Assembly: GCA_936450465.1 (NCBI GenBank)
Contig: OW388289.1
Span: 77,860,593-77,924,592, forward strand
Source of the DNA: Gibbula magus
Lineage: Eukaryota; Mollusca; Gastropoda; Trochida; Trochidae
Reading direction: 5' to 3'
DNA length: 64,000 nucleotides
Position numbers and translations under genes: made by a program. Every line of letters begins with the position of its first letter. Position 1 is the first letter of the stretch. The notes beneath the pieces are model-generated. The model made no database searches, had not been told where the DNA came from, and worked only from the letters and a program-made list of their open reading frames with translations. This document shows, one piece after another, positions 40,590-52,019 of this stretch.

Positions 40590-42850
40590 AACTTTGTTCT
40601 GCAGAATCACGAAAATGTGTTCATCAATTTCAAAGCATCATAAAGCGTGTTCACTAACACCAGGAGCTTCAAAAAGAACAGTGTGTTCACCTACTTCAGC
40701 AGCATCCCAACATTGTGTTCACCTAATCAAATCAACATCCCAACGTTATGTTCTCATTAACAGTATTCCCAGTATGTTCACCTATTTATACAGCATCAGC
40801 AGTGTGCTTTATTCCATTCCCAAAGTCTTTTTACCTTTTCGGAAGCATCACAGACGTATAATACCTGTTTTGGCAGCATGCTCAATATCCTAGTATATTC
40901 TAATTTCGGAGCATCTCGAAAGTTGTTAACTAATTCTAGCAGCATCAGAAATGTGTGTTCTATTGCAGATGCATGCACAATTGTGTTGACCTATTCAAAC
41001 AGCATCCAGAAAAATTTTCACCTGTTTTAACAGCATCCCGAACATGTATGTGTTCATAGATTTTAACAGCATCAGAAAAATGTGTTCTGATGTAAAAGCA
41101 ATTTGAAACTGTATTTTCTTATTTTAGTTGCACGCCAACTTTGTGCTTACCTGTCTTAGCAACATTCCGACTCTATGTTCATTATTTCAGCAGCGTCCAA
41201 AAGTGTTCACATTTTGCATCAGAAGACTGTATTATGTAAACAGTAGCCTGAAAGTGTGTTCACCTAATTCAGCAGCATCCTATCAGTGTGTTCACCTATT
41301 CATCTGCATAGTATTCATAGCAAAAGAAGTGTTGCACGCCTAAGGTTTTTTTGTATCCAATAAATATCTGATGAGAAAGTATAAACAATGTATCCGAAAA
41401 AGCTACTGTGTGATATGGCAGAAGCATTATCTACCAGTTTAACAAAGCAAATTTCTTTCTGATCACGTTTATCTACTTTGTAATATTTGCATTCATAAAA
41501 TTCTACTATTTTGGAGCCCAGGAACAAGTATTTGTATTGTTAAACTGAAAATTGAAAGTAAGTGCCGCTCAACAAAAAGTCACTAGTTACAGCAGTATGA
41601 GCCTACAGAATCAGAACTTTTAAACAAAAAAGACACATTTGAAAGTTGCTTACTGACGAAATCCGGTCTGTATGAATGTAATGGCACCTCTCAATTAAAA
41701 AGGAAGTGTTTGATTAAGAATTGAACTAAAATGATCTCAGATTTATTCCAAAATCGTAACATTGCCACAGCATACAATTGTCAGTACAATGTATATATGT
41801 AGGGACCGCAACACTGTTACTGTTATGTATACATTTTCAGCATTTCACGTGTGTCCTGCCTATTAATCAGCATCCCAAATATAACTTCGTATATTTAATC
41901 AGCATCCAAAGTATTTCGTCGTCTATTTAATCACCATCTTAAGTACTAATTCGTCTAGTTTATTAACATCTCAATTATGTCTTTGTCTATATTATGAGCA
42001 TCCCAAATACTCCCTTTTCTATCTAATCAGCATCCCAAGTACTTCCTCGTCTCTTTAATCAGCATCCCAAGTACTTCCTCGTCTCTTTAATCAGCATCCC
42101 AAGTACTTCCACGTCTCTTTAATCAGCATCCCAAGTACTTCCTCGTCTCTTTAATCAGTACACAAAGTACGTCTTCGTTTATTTAATGAACATCCCAATT
42201 GCGTTTTCGTCTATTTAATCAACATTCGAAGTATTTCGTAATAATATTTAATCAGCATCCAAAGTACTTCCTCGTCTCTTTAATCAACATCCCAACTAGG
42301 TTTTCGTCTATTTAATCAGCATCACTTGTATTTCGTCGTCTATTTAATCAGCATCCCAATTAATTATTTGTCTATATAATCAGCATCCCACGTATTTCGT
42401 CGTCTTTTTAGTCAACACAAAATTCGTATATCACATAGTGCCTACTAACAGGAAACTACTTAAAATGCAACTTGTAAACACGAATGGTTTTGCTCGAACC
42501 ATATAGAATCAGACACCCATGTACGTTATGAATGCAGCAAAGTAAAACCGCTTTGGCAAAACCTGGATCAGACTTCCAGTTCTTGCAAAAGATCTGTAAA
42601 TATGATCTTGTGACTGAAGCTGCTGCTCTTGTTGGTCCAGGAATAAATATTCTACAAGTTCTTGTCATCTCGTCATCTACTTTTTGCTGTTTGAACAATC
42701 TTTTTTATTTTTTAAAAAACATTAACGTAACGCCTCATGTATGAAAATGCAACAAAATAACAAAATTAAAAACATTTAGTCAGCATCCAAGTGTGCCTTC
42801 ACTTATTTCACTTATGTTCATCTATTTCAGCAGTACCCCATAAGAACACG
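40590..42850. repeat. Old minisatellite with CAGCATCCC units
   Basis: The left part (about 40590-41320) has diverged units of roughly 35-40 bp of the form CAGCATCCCAA ... GTGTGTTCACCTATTTCAG. The right part (about 41840-42415) has 32-bp units, CAGCATCCCAAGTACTTCCT plus CGTCTCTTTAAT, best preserved at 42005-42160. A remnant unit lies at 42780-42840. The two sub-arrays share the CAGCATCCC head, which suggests common origin and later divergence. A segment of about 300 bp at 42440-42750 without the repeat separates the last units. Confidence 0.8.
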
Positions 42851-43479
42851 TTTTTATTTCTCTGAATATGCTTGAAGTATGCGTACATATGTGTGTTAAA
42901 TTTTGTTAATGTCCATAACAAAAACAGCAGTGGAAGAATGTAAACAACTTTCCTTTCACTCAACGATACGTCATTTCAAAAAGTGAAATAAGTATTTTAC
43001 ATATTTTATGCAGGCTTCTACCTATTTTACAAACGCATTGTTTATATCCAGGTTAAACTATCCCCAATGTCGTAGCTATATATAAAGTTGTAATGTGACA
43101 TGTCGGGAAAAATTGAATCGATATACTATTGACGCAGAAAAAACATTGACAAATAAACTATTCATAATCGATATGTAAACAATAAGTGTAACTGTGAACC
43201 ACTTGAGGTAGGTCTTATAAGTTTCAACCGTGTCACTTGGGCTTGTATGGTTTAATATTGCACTGCTCCATGGACCATATCAAATTAGTATGTGTATGTA
43301 CATTAACAAGCAAAAATACATGCACAATTTATTGCAACGTAACCTACAAATGATCTAATATTTCATCTACAAGAACCCTACAATCTCATGTGATCAGTTC
43401 TCATTATATCCCTGAGTACATACAGGAAGTTTCTTTATTTTTGCTGAAAATATTACCACAAAATAAACTCTTCAAGACT

Positions 43480-44660
43480 TCTGCTTGACCTTGAACTCCA
43501 TGTTGGACTCTCGGTTATTCATCGATTTCTCTGCTGTAACATGAGCTATCAAACATGTCTCTATATTCAGTAGTTTTTTTTACAAAAATTCTCCAAAGAC
43601 AATGACCCTCTGAAAATGGAACAATCGCTTATTAATGGACCCCTACATGATCTTTCTCACGATTAAGACAAAATGGTTAATATTTTCATACTAAGGTGTA
43701 ACATAGGAAAAATTGTGCTTTAATTTCCACTTAAGTAGAGGTAATCATTAATAAGATTGCATAGATAGGTAAAGCGTTATGTTCTTCTGAATATTCATGA
43801 AAATACTCCCAAATGCAACAAAAAAAAGTTGCTGTTCTTGAAACTGTGCATTCGTAGGTGTACATAAAATTCCAATAGCATAAATGGTTAAACAGTTATG
43901 ATCCTTTGAACTTTGCTGAAAATTGTGATTTTTGAAAAATGACAATCTTCTGTGACTTGTCACACGAAAGGTATGATAGATAAATGTTTGACATTTATTG
44001 TTCATAATAAATGACATCTCTACTTCCAAATCAGTAATTAAACATAAAAATGGTATCTTCAGTGGCTTTTGATCCATAATGCTCCAAATCACCCAATTCA
44101 ACTTTTTGTGAATATGTCAAAACTGTGCACAAATGTGATATTGATGTGTTATAGAATTGTTAAGCTGGATATTACAAATGGATTGCAATAAATAACTTTG
44201 CCATAGGTGTATTCCACATAGACAGAGTAATGCCCCTTTGAAGATGGAACCGAAAAATGAACATTTAAAATAGGACCATATTCAAGGGCAGATAAGTTTA
44301 GTTGTAGGACACAATTCAAACTTTTGGCTCGTCACTTTGTTAACCGTTCATTTAGCTTTAACATGAGCTATCACACATATAGCTGTATGTGTTGCCGTTA
44401 TTTAAGCGAAGATTTTTCAGGACGCGTACCCTCAAAACCGCGAAGTTCACAAAATTAGCAAAACATGGTATTACGGCCGAAAACTGCTATATTCGATGGG
44501 GAATGTTGTTGCGCACATGGTGGTGAAAGTTTTGTGAAAATATCTTGAATAGTTTCCGAGCTATTTAGGTTTTAAAATTTTGACTTCAAGGGGAGATAAC
44601 TCAAGAAAGAAGTCGAAAATCTGCGTAAATCAATTCGCCTGACGTTCGGTCAGTTCTTCC
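43480..44660. repeat. Dispersed-repeat sequence of mollusc type
   Basis: Diverged duplicates can be seen: AACATGAGCTATCA occurs at about 43540 and 44360, and AATGNCCCTNTGAANATGGAAC-like blocks occur near 43602 and 44231. Near 44590 is AAGGGGAGATAACTC, a phrase common in mollusc repeats. Family not identified. A 117-codon minus frame inside (43748-44101) is not a recognisable gene. Confidence 0.4.
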
Positions 44661-45149
44661 TGAGGTCGGACAGTATTATATACTAAAAATTGTTTCGGCA
44701 TGATTTAAATATTTATTAAAACGATTATTATTATTCCAAATGATTTAATTAAGAATAATCCACGCATAAGTGATATGTCATTAACGGGAATTCATGTGGT
44801 ATAGTTGCACATAAATGATCAATGATAAATTATTAGATTAATTAGAATTTATAACTAACAATCTCATTCTCAATCATCGAGGCCACACGATGTAAGAGGT
44901 TGACTTCTTATTTGTTAACTCAATTTTGTTGTCATATATGACAGTTGTTCGAGTTATTTCAGACCTTATAGGTGCTCACGAAAAAAACAGAAACAAATTC
45001 AGAACAATATTCTCAATCTCTAATTTGCAACTTCTGTAGGCGCATGGTTTGTAAAGACGTACCGCAATTTCATATATCAGAGAATAATACTTTTATTTTA
45101 CTTAATTAATATGTTGTTGACATATGTAACATTCTTGGAATTTAAAACA

Positions 45150-45346
45150 TTATTTTATTACATTTTTGGTTGTATTTATTTATTATTTATCATCTCTGTT
45201 GTATATATCATAGTTCATGTATTTAATAGTGTCTCGAGAGCCAGTATTATGGCTGGCTGATATGTTATATCCTATGTTTTACAATTGATATTTTACTTGT
45301 AACATATCATGTGACACTTAAATAAAATATGTCTGTCTGTCTGTCT
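45150..45346 (+). mobile_element. LINE 3' end with (TGTC)n tail
   Basis: AATAAA at 45321-45326 is followed by a TGTC tandem tail up to 45346. It is preceded by GAGAGCCAGTATTATGGCTG, resembling 3' untranslated regions of mollusc LINEs. The 5' limit is uncertain and no coding part is seen. Confidence 0.5.
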
Positions 45347-47015
45347 TTAATTTGTTGACACGTCTTAACTGTATGACGTCATACAACAATCGAAAAAGCT
45401 CAGAAGTCAATACTTAAGGAGATTAAAAACGATTTCTTAAAACGTGCGTTTCTCAGAAATATGGACATATAAAGTGTTGCAATTTCAATTTAATTTTATT
45501 TGACTTCGGAATACAGGATGTATGTCTGTTTCAGTCGTGTGATTACTTGTTGGATGACTTATCGTGTGTTTTGATTCATTTACTGTTGAGTGTGGATGAA
45601 TAAATACATAACTGTATGCTGAAAATATATCGTAGGCTATGTAAGATTTAATTTAAGTTTTACTACTGATTACACTTTAAGAGCACCCACACGCTTATAA
45701 ATCATACTCAAACAGTGGTAAATATAATTAGTAACAATTGTGCTTTTGAATAGCAGTGAAACACCCGAGTATACTATAACTATGAATTGATCATTGTATG
45801 AGAGACTGCACATGGGATATTAGTGCACTGTTCAAGTTGTTGTTAAAGGTGGATATAAACACAATCCTTTTGTTCATTTCTGTAAATTATTTATTCGCGA
45901 AACATTAATTAATCAATATTCCACAAGCGTAAAAGAGGTGCCGCTGACACGAAGTATAGTAGTATAGACTTAGAATTTTGATTTTATGTGCGCTTGAGTC
46001 ACCTTCGCAATTGGTACTAATTTTTTATGAATGCTCATCACCAGAATAAAGAGAAAGCATAACGCAATTATATTTCATAATGCCTTTGTTTTAAGACTAA
46101 AATGTTAGATGTGAGAATATTATGAAATATTGCATGAATTATTCTTGACTTTAATATTTTATTTAATGACTAATTCATTTTCATAAGCAATATTCACGTT
46201 GAATGCTTCACTACAATTAAAGTGGGCAAACTAGGATTTATAGTTAAATTACTCAAAGCTTAGGAGATAAATTAGATCAATTCAAAGTACTTCTACTCAT
46301 AAATTATACAGATTTCCATGTTTTCAAAATGTGAGAGAAATTCAGTTAATTTCTGAAATATTGCCTCCTGAAAATAGTGTATATACTTGTCATAAGATGG
46401 TTACGTATTCAACTGGAATCAACTGTTAAAATATTACTTCGAATTATTTTATCATGTATTTGCTATCTATTATCATTATCTATTACATAGTCTACTCTAT
46501 TAAACCTGTTTAAATTGATGAATGATACATGATTTGTTACATGATTAAAAAGGTTTCTCAGAAAGTATGTTCTCTTGTTTGTCTGTTTGTTTGTTTATCA
46601 ATTTAAATGTATTTACATGTTGATGTTCAAAGTGTGTCGTTTTGCAGAATACAATTTTGACATAAATTAACAATCTTATTTCTAAATAAAAATCAAATCA
46701 TAAACATTATCATAACATTTAAGTAATAATTTCCATTGATCTATAGTGTAAAATGTTCCTTTACATTACTGAACATATACAGACATTTTCAACTATTTAT
46801 TTCATTACATGTAGAATATTACATTTCATTACATTAAAATATTGTAAAAGAAAAACATACTTACTTTTGTTCCAATTTATTTACGTTTGTTGTCAACACC
46901 ATTCACAAAAATAACGTTGTCATGTCATGAAATGAGAAATTAAAACCTAAAATCAGATTTGCTCAGTTTGGACTGTCCTGTAATGACATCTTTGGCATTC
47001 GACAATAATCCACCG
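45347..47015. other. No gene seen
   Basis: Very A+T-rich spacer with chance frames only. Confidence 0.4.
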
Positions 47016-47019
47016 TTAA

Positions 47020-47851
47020 AAAGCCATCACGGATGTTAGTATTTCAAATTTTTGGAAAATATACTTATAACGTCATTCGCCAGAGAAATCTTTTATCTAC
47101 AACATGGCATATGTTAAATAATTTTCATATCACGACAATGTATTGCAATTTGGTTTCAAAGAGAAGTACCACTTCGACTAGCGCGCTAAGGGTATCTGAC
47201 GTATATAAACAGAATCCCCTTGTTTGCATAATACGTGCTACACAAACAGCCAGCGCTTCCGAAGCGTGAAGGCTCGTCTCTAGCGCAAGTCGCCATAACA
47301 ACCCACATGCTGCACGTGCTTCACGTGTCTCTCTTGCAATTTACCCTTGTCACACATTATTGAAAGTGACGATTGCTTTACAAAAATCGTTTCTTAATGT
47401 CTGAGAATATACAAATTATTTCCTGTTTAATGTTCTTTTTATTGAGATAAGACCAGCAAATTATGACAAATTTTTACTCTCATTAATTATACAATTCAAG
47501 AAAAATACCTAGTTGGGTAAAACAATTATTCCAGTATCTGTAGCAAATACATAATTAAATGAAATAGTAAATAAATCACCTCCAAATTTTTTTTTTATTT
47601 ATATCTTTTATGGCTCATATTTTTTTTATTCTTTCATGTCTTTCTTTACTGTGTGTGAGCTGACCATAATGCTTTGCGCTTGAAAATAATAGACTGAATC
47701 TATATTTAGACTGGAAAACACCTTTACTAATTAATGCAATTTCTCGGCTTATTTTAAGTTGGAAAAATTAGGGAAAAATTAAGTGTATTTATTTCACGGA
47801 GATGGATTTTTCGAAAAAAAAAAAATTTTCATCAACATCCGTGATGGCTCT
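47020..47851. mobile_element. TTAA-flanked element, AAAGCCATCACGGATGTT family
   Basis: The 832-bp element has TTAA at 47016-47019 and 47852-47855. The left end is AAAGCCATCACGGATGTT. The right end on the other strand is AGAGCCATCACGGATGTTGA, so 17 of the first 18 bases match. The interior is A+T-rich without a transposase frame. Different termini separate it from the 60-300/27184-27539 family, but the TTAA target is the same. Confidence 0.75.
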
Positions 47852-47859
47852 TTAAGGTG

Positions 47860-48530
47860 ACAATGTACACTGAAAGCCCGTGCTTGATATTTTATGGCGC
47901 TTCAATGATTGAAAATATACTGAATAATGAATAAGGATTATCTCCCTTTACATATAAATTTACAAATTATTGCATGTTATGTGAAAAAATGTATTGAATG
48001 TATTTGTCTGCATGTAATTCTTTTCACGGTAATAGTTTAAATCAAAATACAATTGAACAATACAACACCACTTGCAAAGAAACGTAAATTAAGTTACATG
48101 TATTACCACCATTTCACGTGCTGCTATATAGGGTCATATTTCCATTGCTGTTCATTGTTTTAGTCTTGAAATATTCCAGCAGAAAAGGAAAATTAATGGC
48201 ATCCACTTACAGAAAGTTTTAAAACGAGGAGGATATCCTTCAGTTGGTTTGCAAAATATCAACTGCCTAACCCAAATGGGTTTCCTTTTTTCATTTGCTA
48301 AATATACAACAATTAACGCTAACATCTCATCGGCTGCGTTTGATTCGTTCCTCCTATGTATTGTGAAGTATCTTTTAATAAATGAAATTGGTTTATAGTT
48401 ATAATCTCAATTATGTGTTGTTTTTGATGTAATAACAATGCAAAATCTTGACCATGAGGGGGAACTATAACTATAGAATAACCTAAATAACCTGACGAAC
48501 TTTCAGTTTCATATCTAGTTTTGTTCCAGG
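47860..48530. other. No gene seen
   Basis: Spacer without assignable features. Confidence 0.4.
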
Positions 48531-48533
48531 TGA

Positions 48534-48597
48534 CAGTGGTTGATCTAGAGCAGGAGGAGGGGGCTTCAGGATGTTTGAACCCCCGCCCCCTTTGAAC
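48534..48597 (+). mobile_element. Diverged CAGTGG-type transposon end
   Basis: CAGTGGTTGATCTAGAGCAG followed by a G-rich then C-rich run and CCCTTTGAAC parallels 14082-14133. It is probably a decayed copy of the same hAT-like end. It accounts for the Pro/Ser-rich part of the minus frame 48319-48678, which is not a gene. Confidence 0.4.
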
Positions 48598-49282
48598 ATT
48601 TTTCGCAACTTGAGGGCTTGGGGAAGGACAACGATTCCGTTTAAAAAGGGACGAGTTATGTTTCCTATTTATAACCAACTTCTATTTCATGCGAATTATA
48701 ATTTGAAGGTAATCCTATGTTTTCATTCTCCAGTCTCTAGATGAATTCTCAGCATTCTGCGTCCTGTGAGCCTTGCTCAAGTAATATTTTTTAATCAGTA
48801 AAATTAATCACCAGAGTAAGTAAGATTTCATTAAAAACTGAAGAATGAGGTAAGAAACAAGAATTGTTGAAAATTCATGAATGAATTCATGTCCTATTCG
48901 TGAATGAATACATTAGTTCAACCAATGTAAAAGTTCAGCTTTACCCGATCAAATTGAAGATGTTATGCCTCTGATTGTTATGAACCTCTGTACTAAGTAC
49001 CACAATGGTCAGTATCCCATTTGTTTATATTTCCAATGTATCTTGAATTGGCACGGTTCAATACTTCTAAGGCCAAAGATACTTATTACACCTGGTAAAA
49101 ATTTAAGGTACATGTATGTCTTTCGTTAAATCTGTACCTGTACCGAAACAGTTCTGCACAGATCGATAGTTTGCAATGGACTAGTAAAAACGCGAACAAT
49201 ATTCTATTTGTCTCCATTCATTTGTTTAGCCTTGTGAGTCACACGTGGCAACCCACAAATTTAATGAATTTAAAAATTGAAC

Positions 49283-49500
49283 TCACTTGTGTTTTTTAAT
49301 CAACAAAATGCAATTAACCCGCATTCGAAGAATAGTACTTGAAATGTCGATTTTTGATCCTTCAATGTAACCCAAACCACATTTAGGAGTACTTGGTTCT
49401 TGCTGGGTCAAAACAAAGCAGATGATTGTTGAGGTTTTATATCGCTCTTCCTCTGAAATGTGCATGCTTATTCAGTGTTCTGTCGACTCTATCATCAGAA
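49283..49500 (-). pseudogene. GPCR pseudogene, third copy with internal deletion
   Basis: Read on the minus strand, this aligns with the complete receptor at 49736-50812. It starts at the end of TM5 (AATTCTGATGAT near 49488-49499). It continues through the third intracellular loop (AAGCATGCACAT) and the first residues of TM6 (TSTIICFVLT). It then jumps to the C-terminal tail (QQEPSTPKCGLGYIEG). The deletion removes most of TM6, TM7 and the NPxxY region, a little over 200 bp. The stop codon of the intact copies (TGA) is CGA here. The 3' flank, including CACACGTGGCAACCCA and an ATTAAA signal, is also duplicated, so the copy arose by segmental tandem duplication rather than retroposition. It cannot make a receptor. 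Confidence 0.85.
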
Positions 49501-49735
49501 TTGCACAGGTTGAGAAATTGTAATGAACCGATGAAGAACAGTATAGCGAAACAAAAAAGCACGAAGAATATTCAAATTGTCAAAATATGTTTTTGGCTTT
49601 ACCTTGTGAGTTGCACCTTCTTTAGCAAGCAGTGAATTCAGTTCGCTTGATGTCCATTTTATGAAGACAATGTCACACGTGGCAACCCAGAACTTTAATG
49701 AATTTCAATATTAGATTTGTGCAACTAATCCGAAT

Positions 49736-50812
49736 TCAAAGAGTAGTAACTGCAATGTCGAGTGTTGATCCTTCAACGTGACCCAAACCACATTGAGGAG
49801 TACTTGATTCCTGCTGTGACGCCAGAGACCGGAAGAGCATCATGCATTCCTTCCTGAAGACAGATGAATTAAAGCTGTATACGAAGGGGTTCACCACGCA
49901 GAATATGTACACAAGGTTTACACCGACGTCATATAGTGAATAGCTTAAGTACGACCACTGGTCATTTGCATTGGTCAAGCTGAGATAGGTTCCTACTACA
50001 ACGTTGGGAGAGGCGGTCAGCAGGAATACGAGGGTCAAAACGAAGAAGATGATTGTTGGGGTTTTATTTCGCCTTCCTCTTGATAATGAACGAGTCTTGA
50101 CATGTGCATGCTTTCTCAGTGTTCTGCCGACCCTCACGTACAATATCATCAGAATTGTTGTTATAACTAACAGTTCGAACATTATCCATCCTGCGTACAC
50201 TTTAGGCACTATATTGTCAGAGTATGTGGCTTCGAAACTACATATTGTAGCATTCACAGAGCTATTCTTGAAGGAAACAGACACATAGGAAACATCGATA
50301 AACACTAGAATGGGAATACAACCCAATATTGACAGTACAAAAGAACATGTCACCATCTTCTTCGCAAGAGATTTTGAAATCTGGGGCCCATGTGGTGTGC
50401 ACACTTTCCGGAATCTCTGAATTGCAATTACTATAAAAAGTATACCCGCGTTCATAACAGTGAAGTGTTTGAAGGCAATGGTAACCTTACATGCAATTCC
50501 ACTTGGCACCGAGTTTGCAGCCAGTTTGAAGGATAGCAGCATTGGTACAGCCACTACAGACACAGCGATATCAAATACAGAAAGTACCTTGATGAAGAAA
50601 GCAAATATTCCAACCTTCGGGCGCCTGCTGTAGACAAATAAAACGGCACTGTTGCCTACTATTCCCATTAACAGGATAACCACACAGTAAATGGCTAGAT
50701 ACAGATGGAAACCGAGCCTCTCAATAACTGTCAATGATTCAACATCATTGTTACTGACGTATTTACTCCTATGCAAAGAGGCAATGCTGGTCGCGGACAT
50801 GGTCGTGGACAT
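49736..50812 (-). CDS. Rhodopsin-like (class A) GPCR, intronless, receptor 1
   Basis: A single uninterrupted frame of 358 codons encodes a seven-helix receptor for the plasma membrane, presumably coupling an unknown extracellular ligand to G proteins. Visible class A marks: G-N54 in TM1; Asp81 in TM2; Cys108 before TM3 and Cys191 in the second extracellular loop for the conserved disulfide; Pro269 in TM6; NPFVY at 308-312 in TM7. The usual DRY box is QRF (132-134) and the TM6 CWxP box is absent (LLTASPN). Possible N-glycosylation sites are N183 and N187. Length is typical. An ATTAAA signal lies about 40 bp past the stop. I chose the first Met of the frame; a second Met at residue 5 is possible. 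The closest relative is the receptor at 61611-62654, about 84 % identical. Ligand unknown; mollusc chemosensory or peptide receptors are possibilities. Confidence 0.93.
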   Translation of the reverse strand: MSTTMSATSIASLHRSKYVSNNDVESLTVIERLGFHLYLAIYCVVILLMGIVGNSAVLFVYSRRPKVGIFAFFIKVLSVFDIAVSVVAVPMLLSFKLAANSVPSGIACKVTIAFKHFTVMNAGILFIVIAIQRFRKVCTPHGPQISKSLAKKMVTCSFVLSILGCIPILVFIDVSYVSVSFKNSSVNATICSFEATYSDNIVPKVYAGWIMFELLVITTILMILYVRVGRTLRKHAHVKTRSLSRGRRNKTPTIIFFVLTLVFLLTASPNVVVGTYLSLTNANDQWSYLSYSLYDVGVNLVYIFCVVNPFVYSFNSSVFRKECMMLFRSLASQQESSTPQCGLGHVEGSTLDIAVTTL

Positions 50813-51320
50813 GGTGTTTCAACCTCAGACTGTGGTATTGATGAATCAATTTACAGATGACCGTAGATTTAGTTGTAATGTAGCCGTTGTCAACAGTTCT
50901 TCTTTCAATCATCAGTAGTGTATTTGCGCCCCTTCTTGTTTGTAAGTTTAAGAGTGGTACATGTATATGAACACAAGCAAGTTTCTCTGCAACCCTTTCC
51001 TTTCTGATTAAAAATCAAACAAATAAAATAAAATACTATTGTCATTGAAATCATTTCCTTGAGTTTTTTAGTTGTCGAATATTTCCTTATCGTAAATATA
51101 TTTTATGCAAAGCAATTATGCTGACATTTCCGTATAATTACCATAATTCTCACACCAATATTACAGTCAATATTGGTAATTTCAGTTATAAAATTGTATA
51201 TCTAGTTATCTACAATAATAAATTTAACCTTAATGTTGTAAGAGTTTGAATGAAATCGATCACAAATAAAACGTGCAGATATACCGTGAATACTGTACAA
51301 GGAAATATAAAGTAAAACTA

Positions 51321-51829
51321 CCGGGCAAAAGAAAGTACTCACCTCAGTTGATTTTATCATATGTATGATTTTCAATTGCAAATATCTCAAGTTTTCGATG
51401 TCATAATCCAAAACTGATAAGTACAGGTGTTTAGTTAGCAGTCAAAGAATACTTCTACATGTTTTTTAATTATTTTTAAAAAAATGAAATTTTAAGTTTA
51501 ATTTTGTTTTTAAATTATTGTTGATTATACACAACTGTTCATCGACATATAAGACATATCCTATGTGAAAATAAATAAATGTGCCTGATTCTGCACACGT
51601 TTAAAACATTTTAAACAGGGCAGGGGTCATGTTGGTGAAAATTTCATTCTTAACCCTGTCTTCATTACAAAAAGATATTTGAACTAAAATTTAACCTCAG
51701 TCACCAACAAAGTCATTCAAACTACTGCAGATAAGTATTATTGTATCGTGTCATAGTCAAATACATATGATTTCTTTTAAATATTGAATTAATCGAAATA
51801 AACTTAGGTGAAAACTTTCTTTTGCCCGG
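51321..51829. mobile_element. Mariner-like miniature element (CCGGGCAAAAGAAAGT family), copy 2
   Basis: A complete 509-bp copy with TA at 51319-51320 and 51830-51831. Both termini read CCGGGCAAAAGAAAGT inwards, a perfect inverted repeat of at least 16 bp. It aligns with 5853-6328 along its whole length with many substitutions and indels. No coding capacity. Confidence 0.82.
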
Positions 51830-52019
51830 TAGTTTATTATGCTTGTTTCTAAAAGAAGGAAGTTGGATAAGTGTATTTTCCAAAACAGGCCTACACATTA
51901 CATTTATTAGTATACAGTAATGAGAAGTCTGACTAGAGGAATTATATATTTAATAAAGAATTTCCACACTGTTATACAACTACACTAAACTGATCTGAAT
52001 TCCATACTTCTTTGATTGG

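Noticed and set aside
43748..44101. 117-codon minus frame
   Set aside because: Lies within diverged dispersed-repeat sequence; no family.
50004..50288. 94-codon plus frame
   Set aside because: Antisense shadow of the receptor gene.
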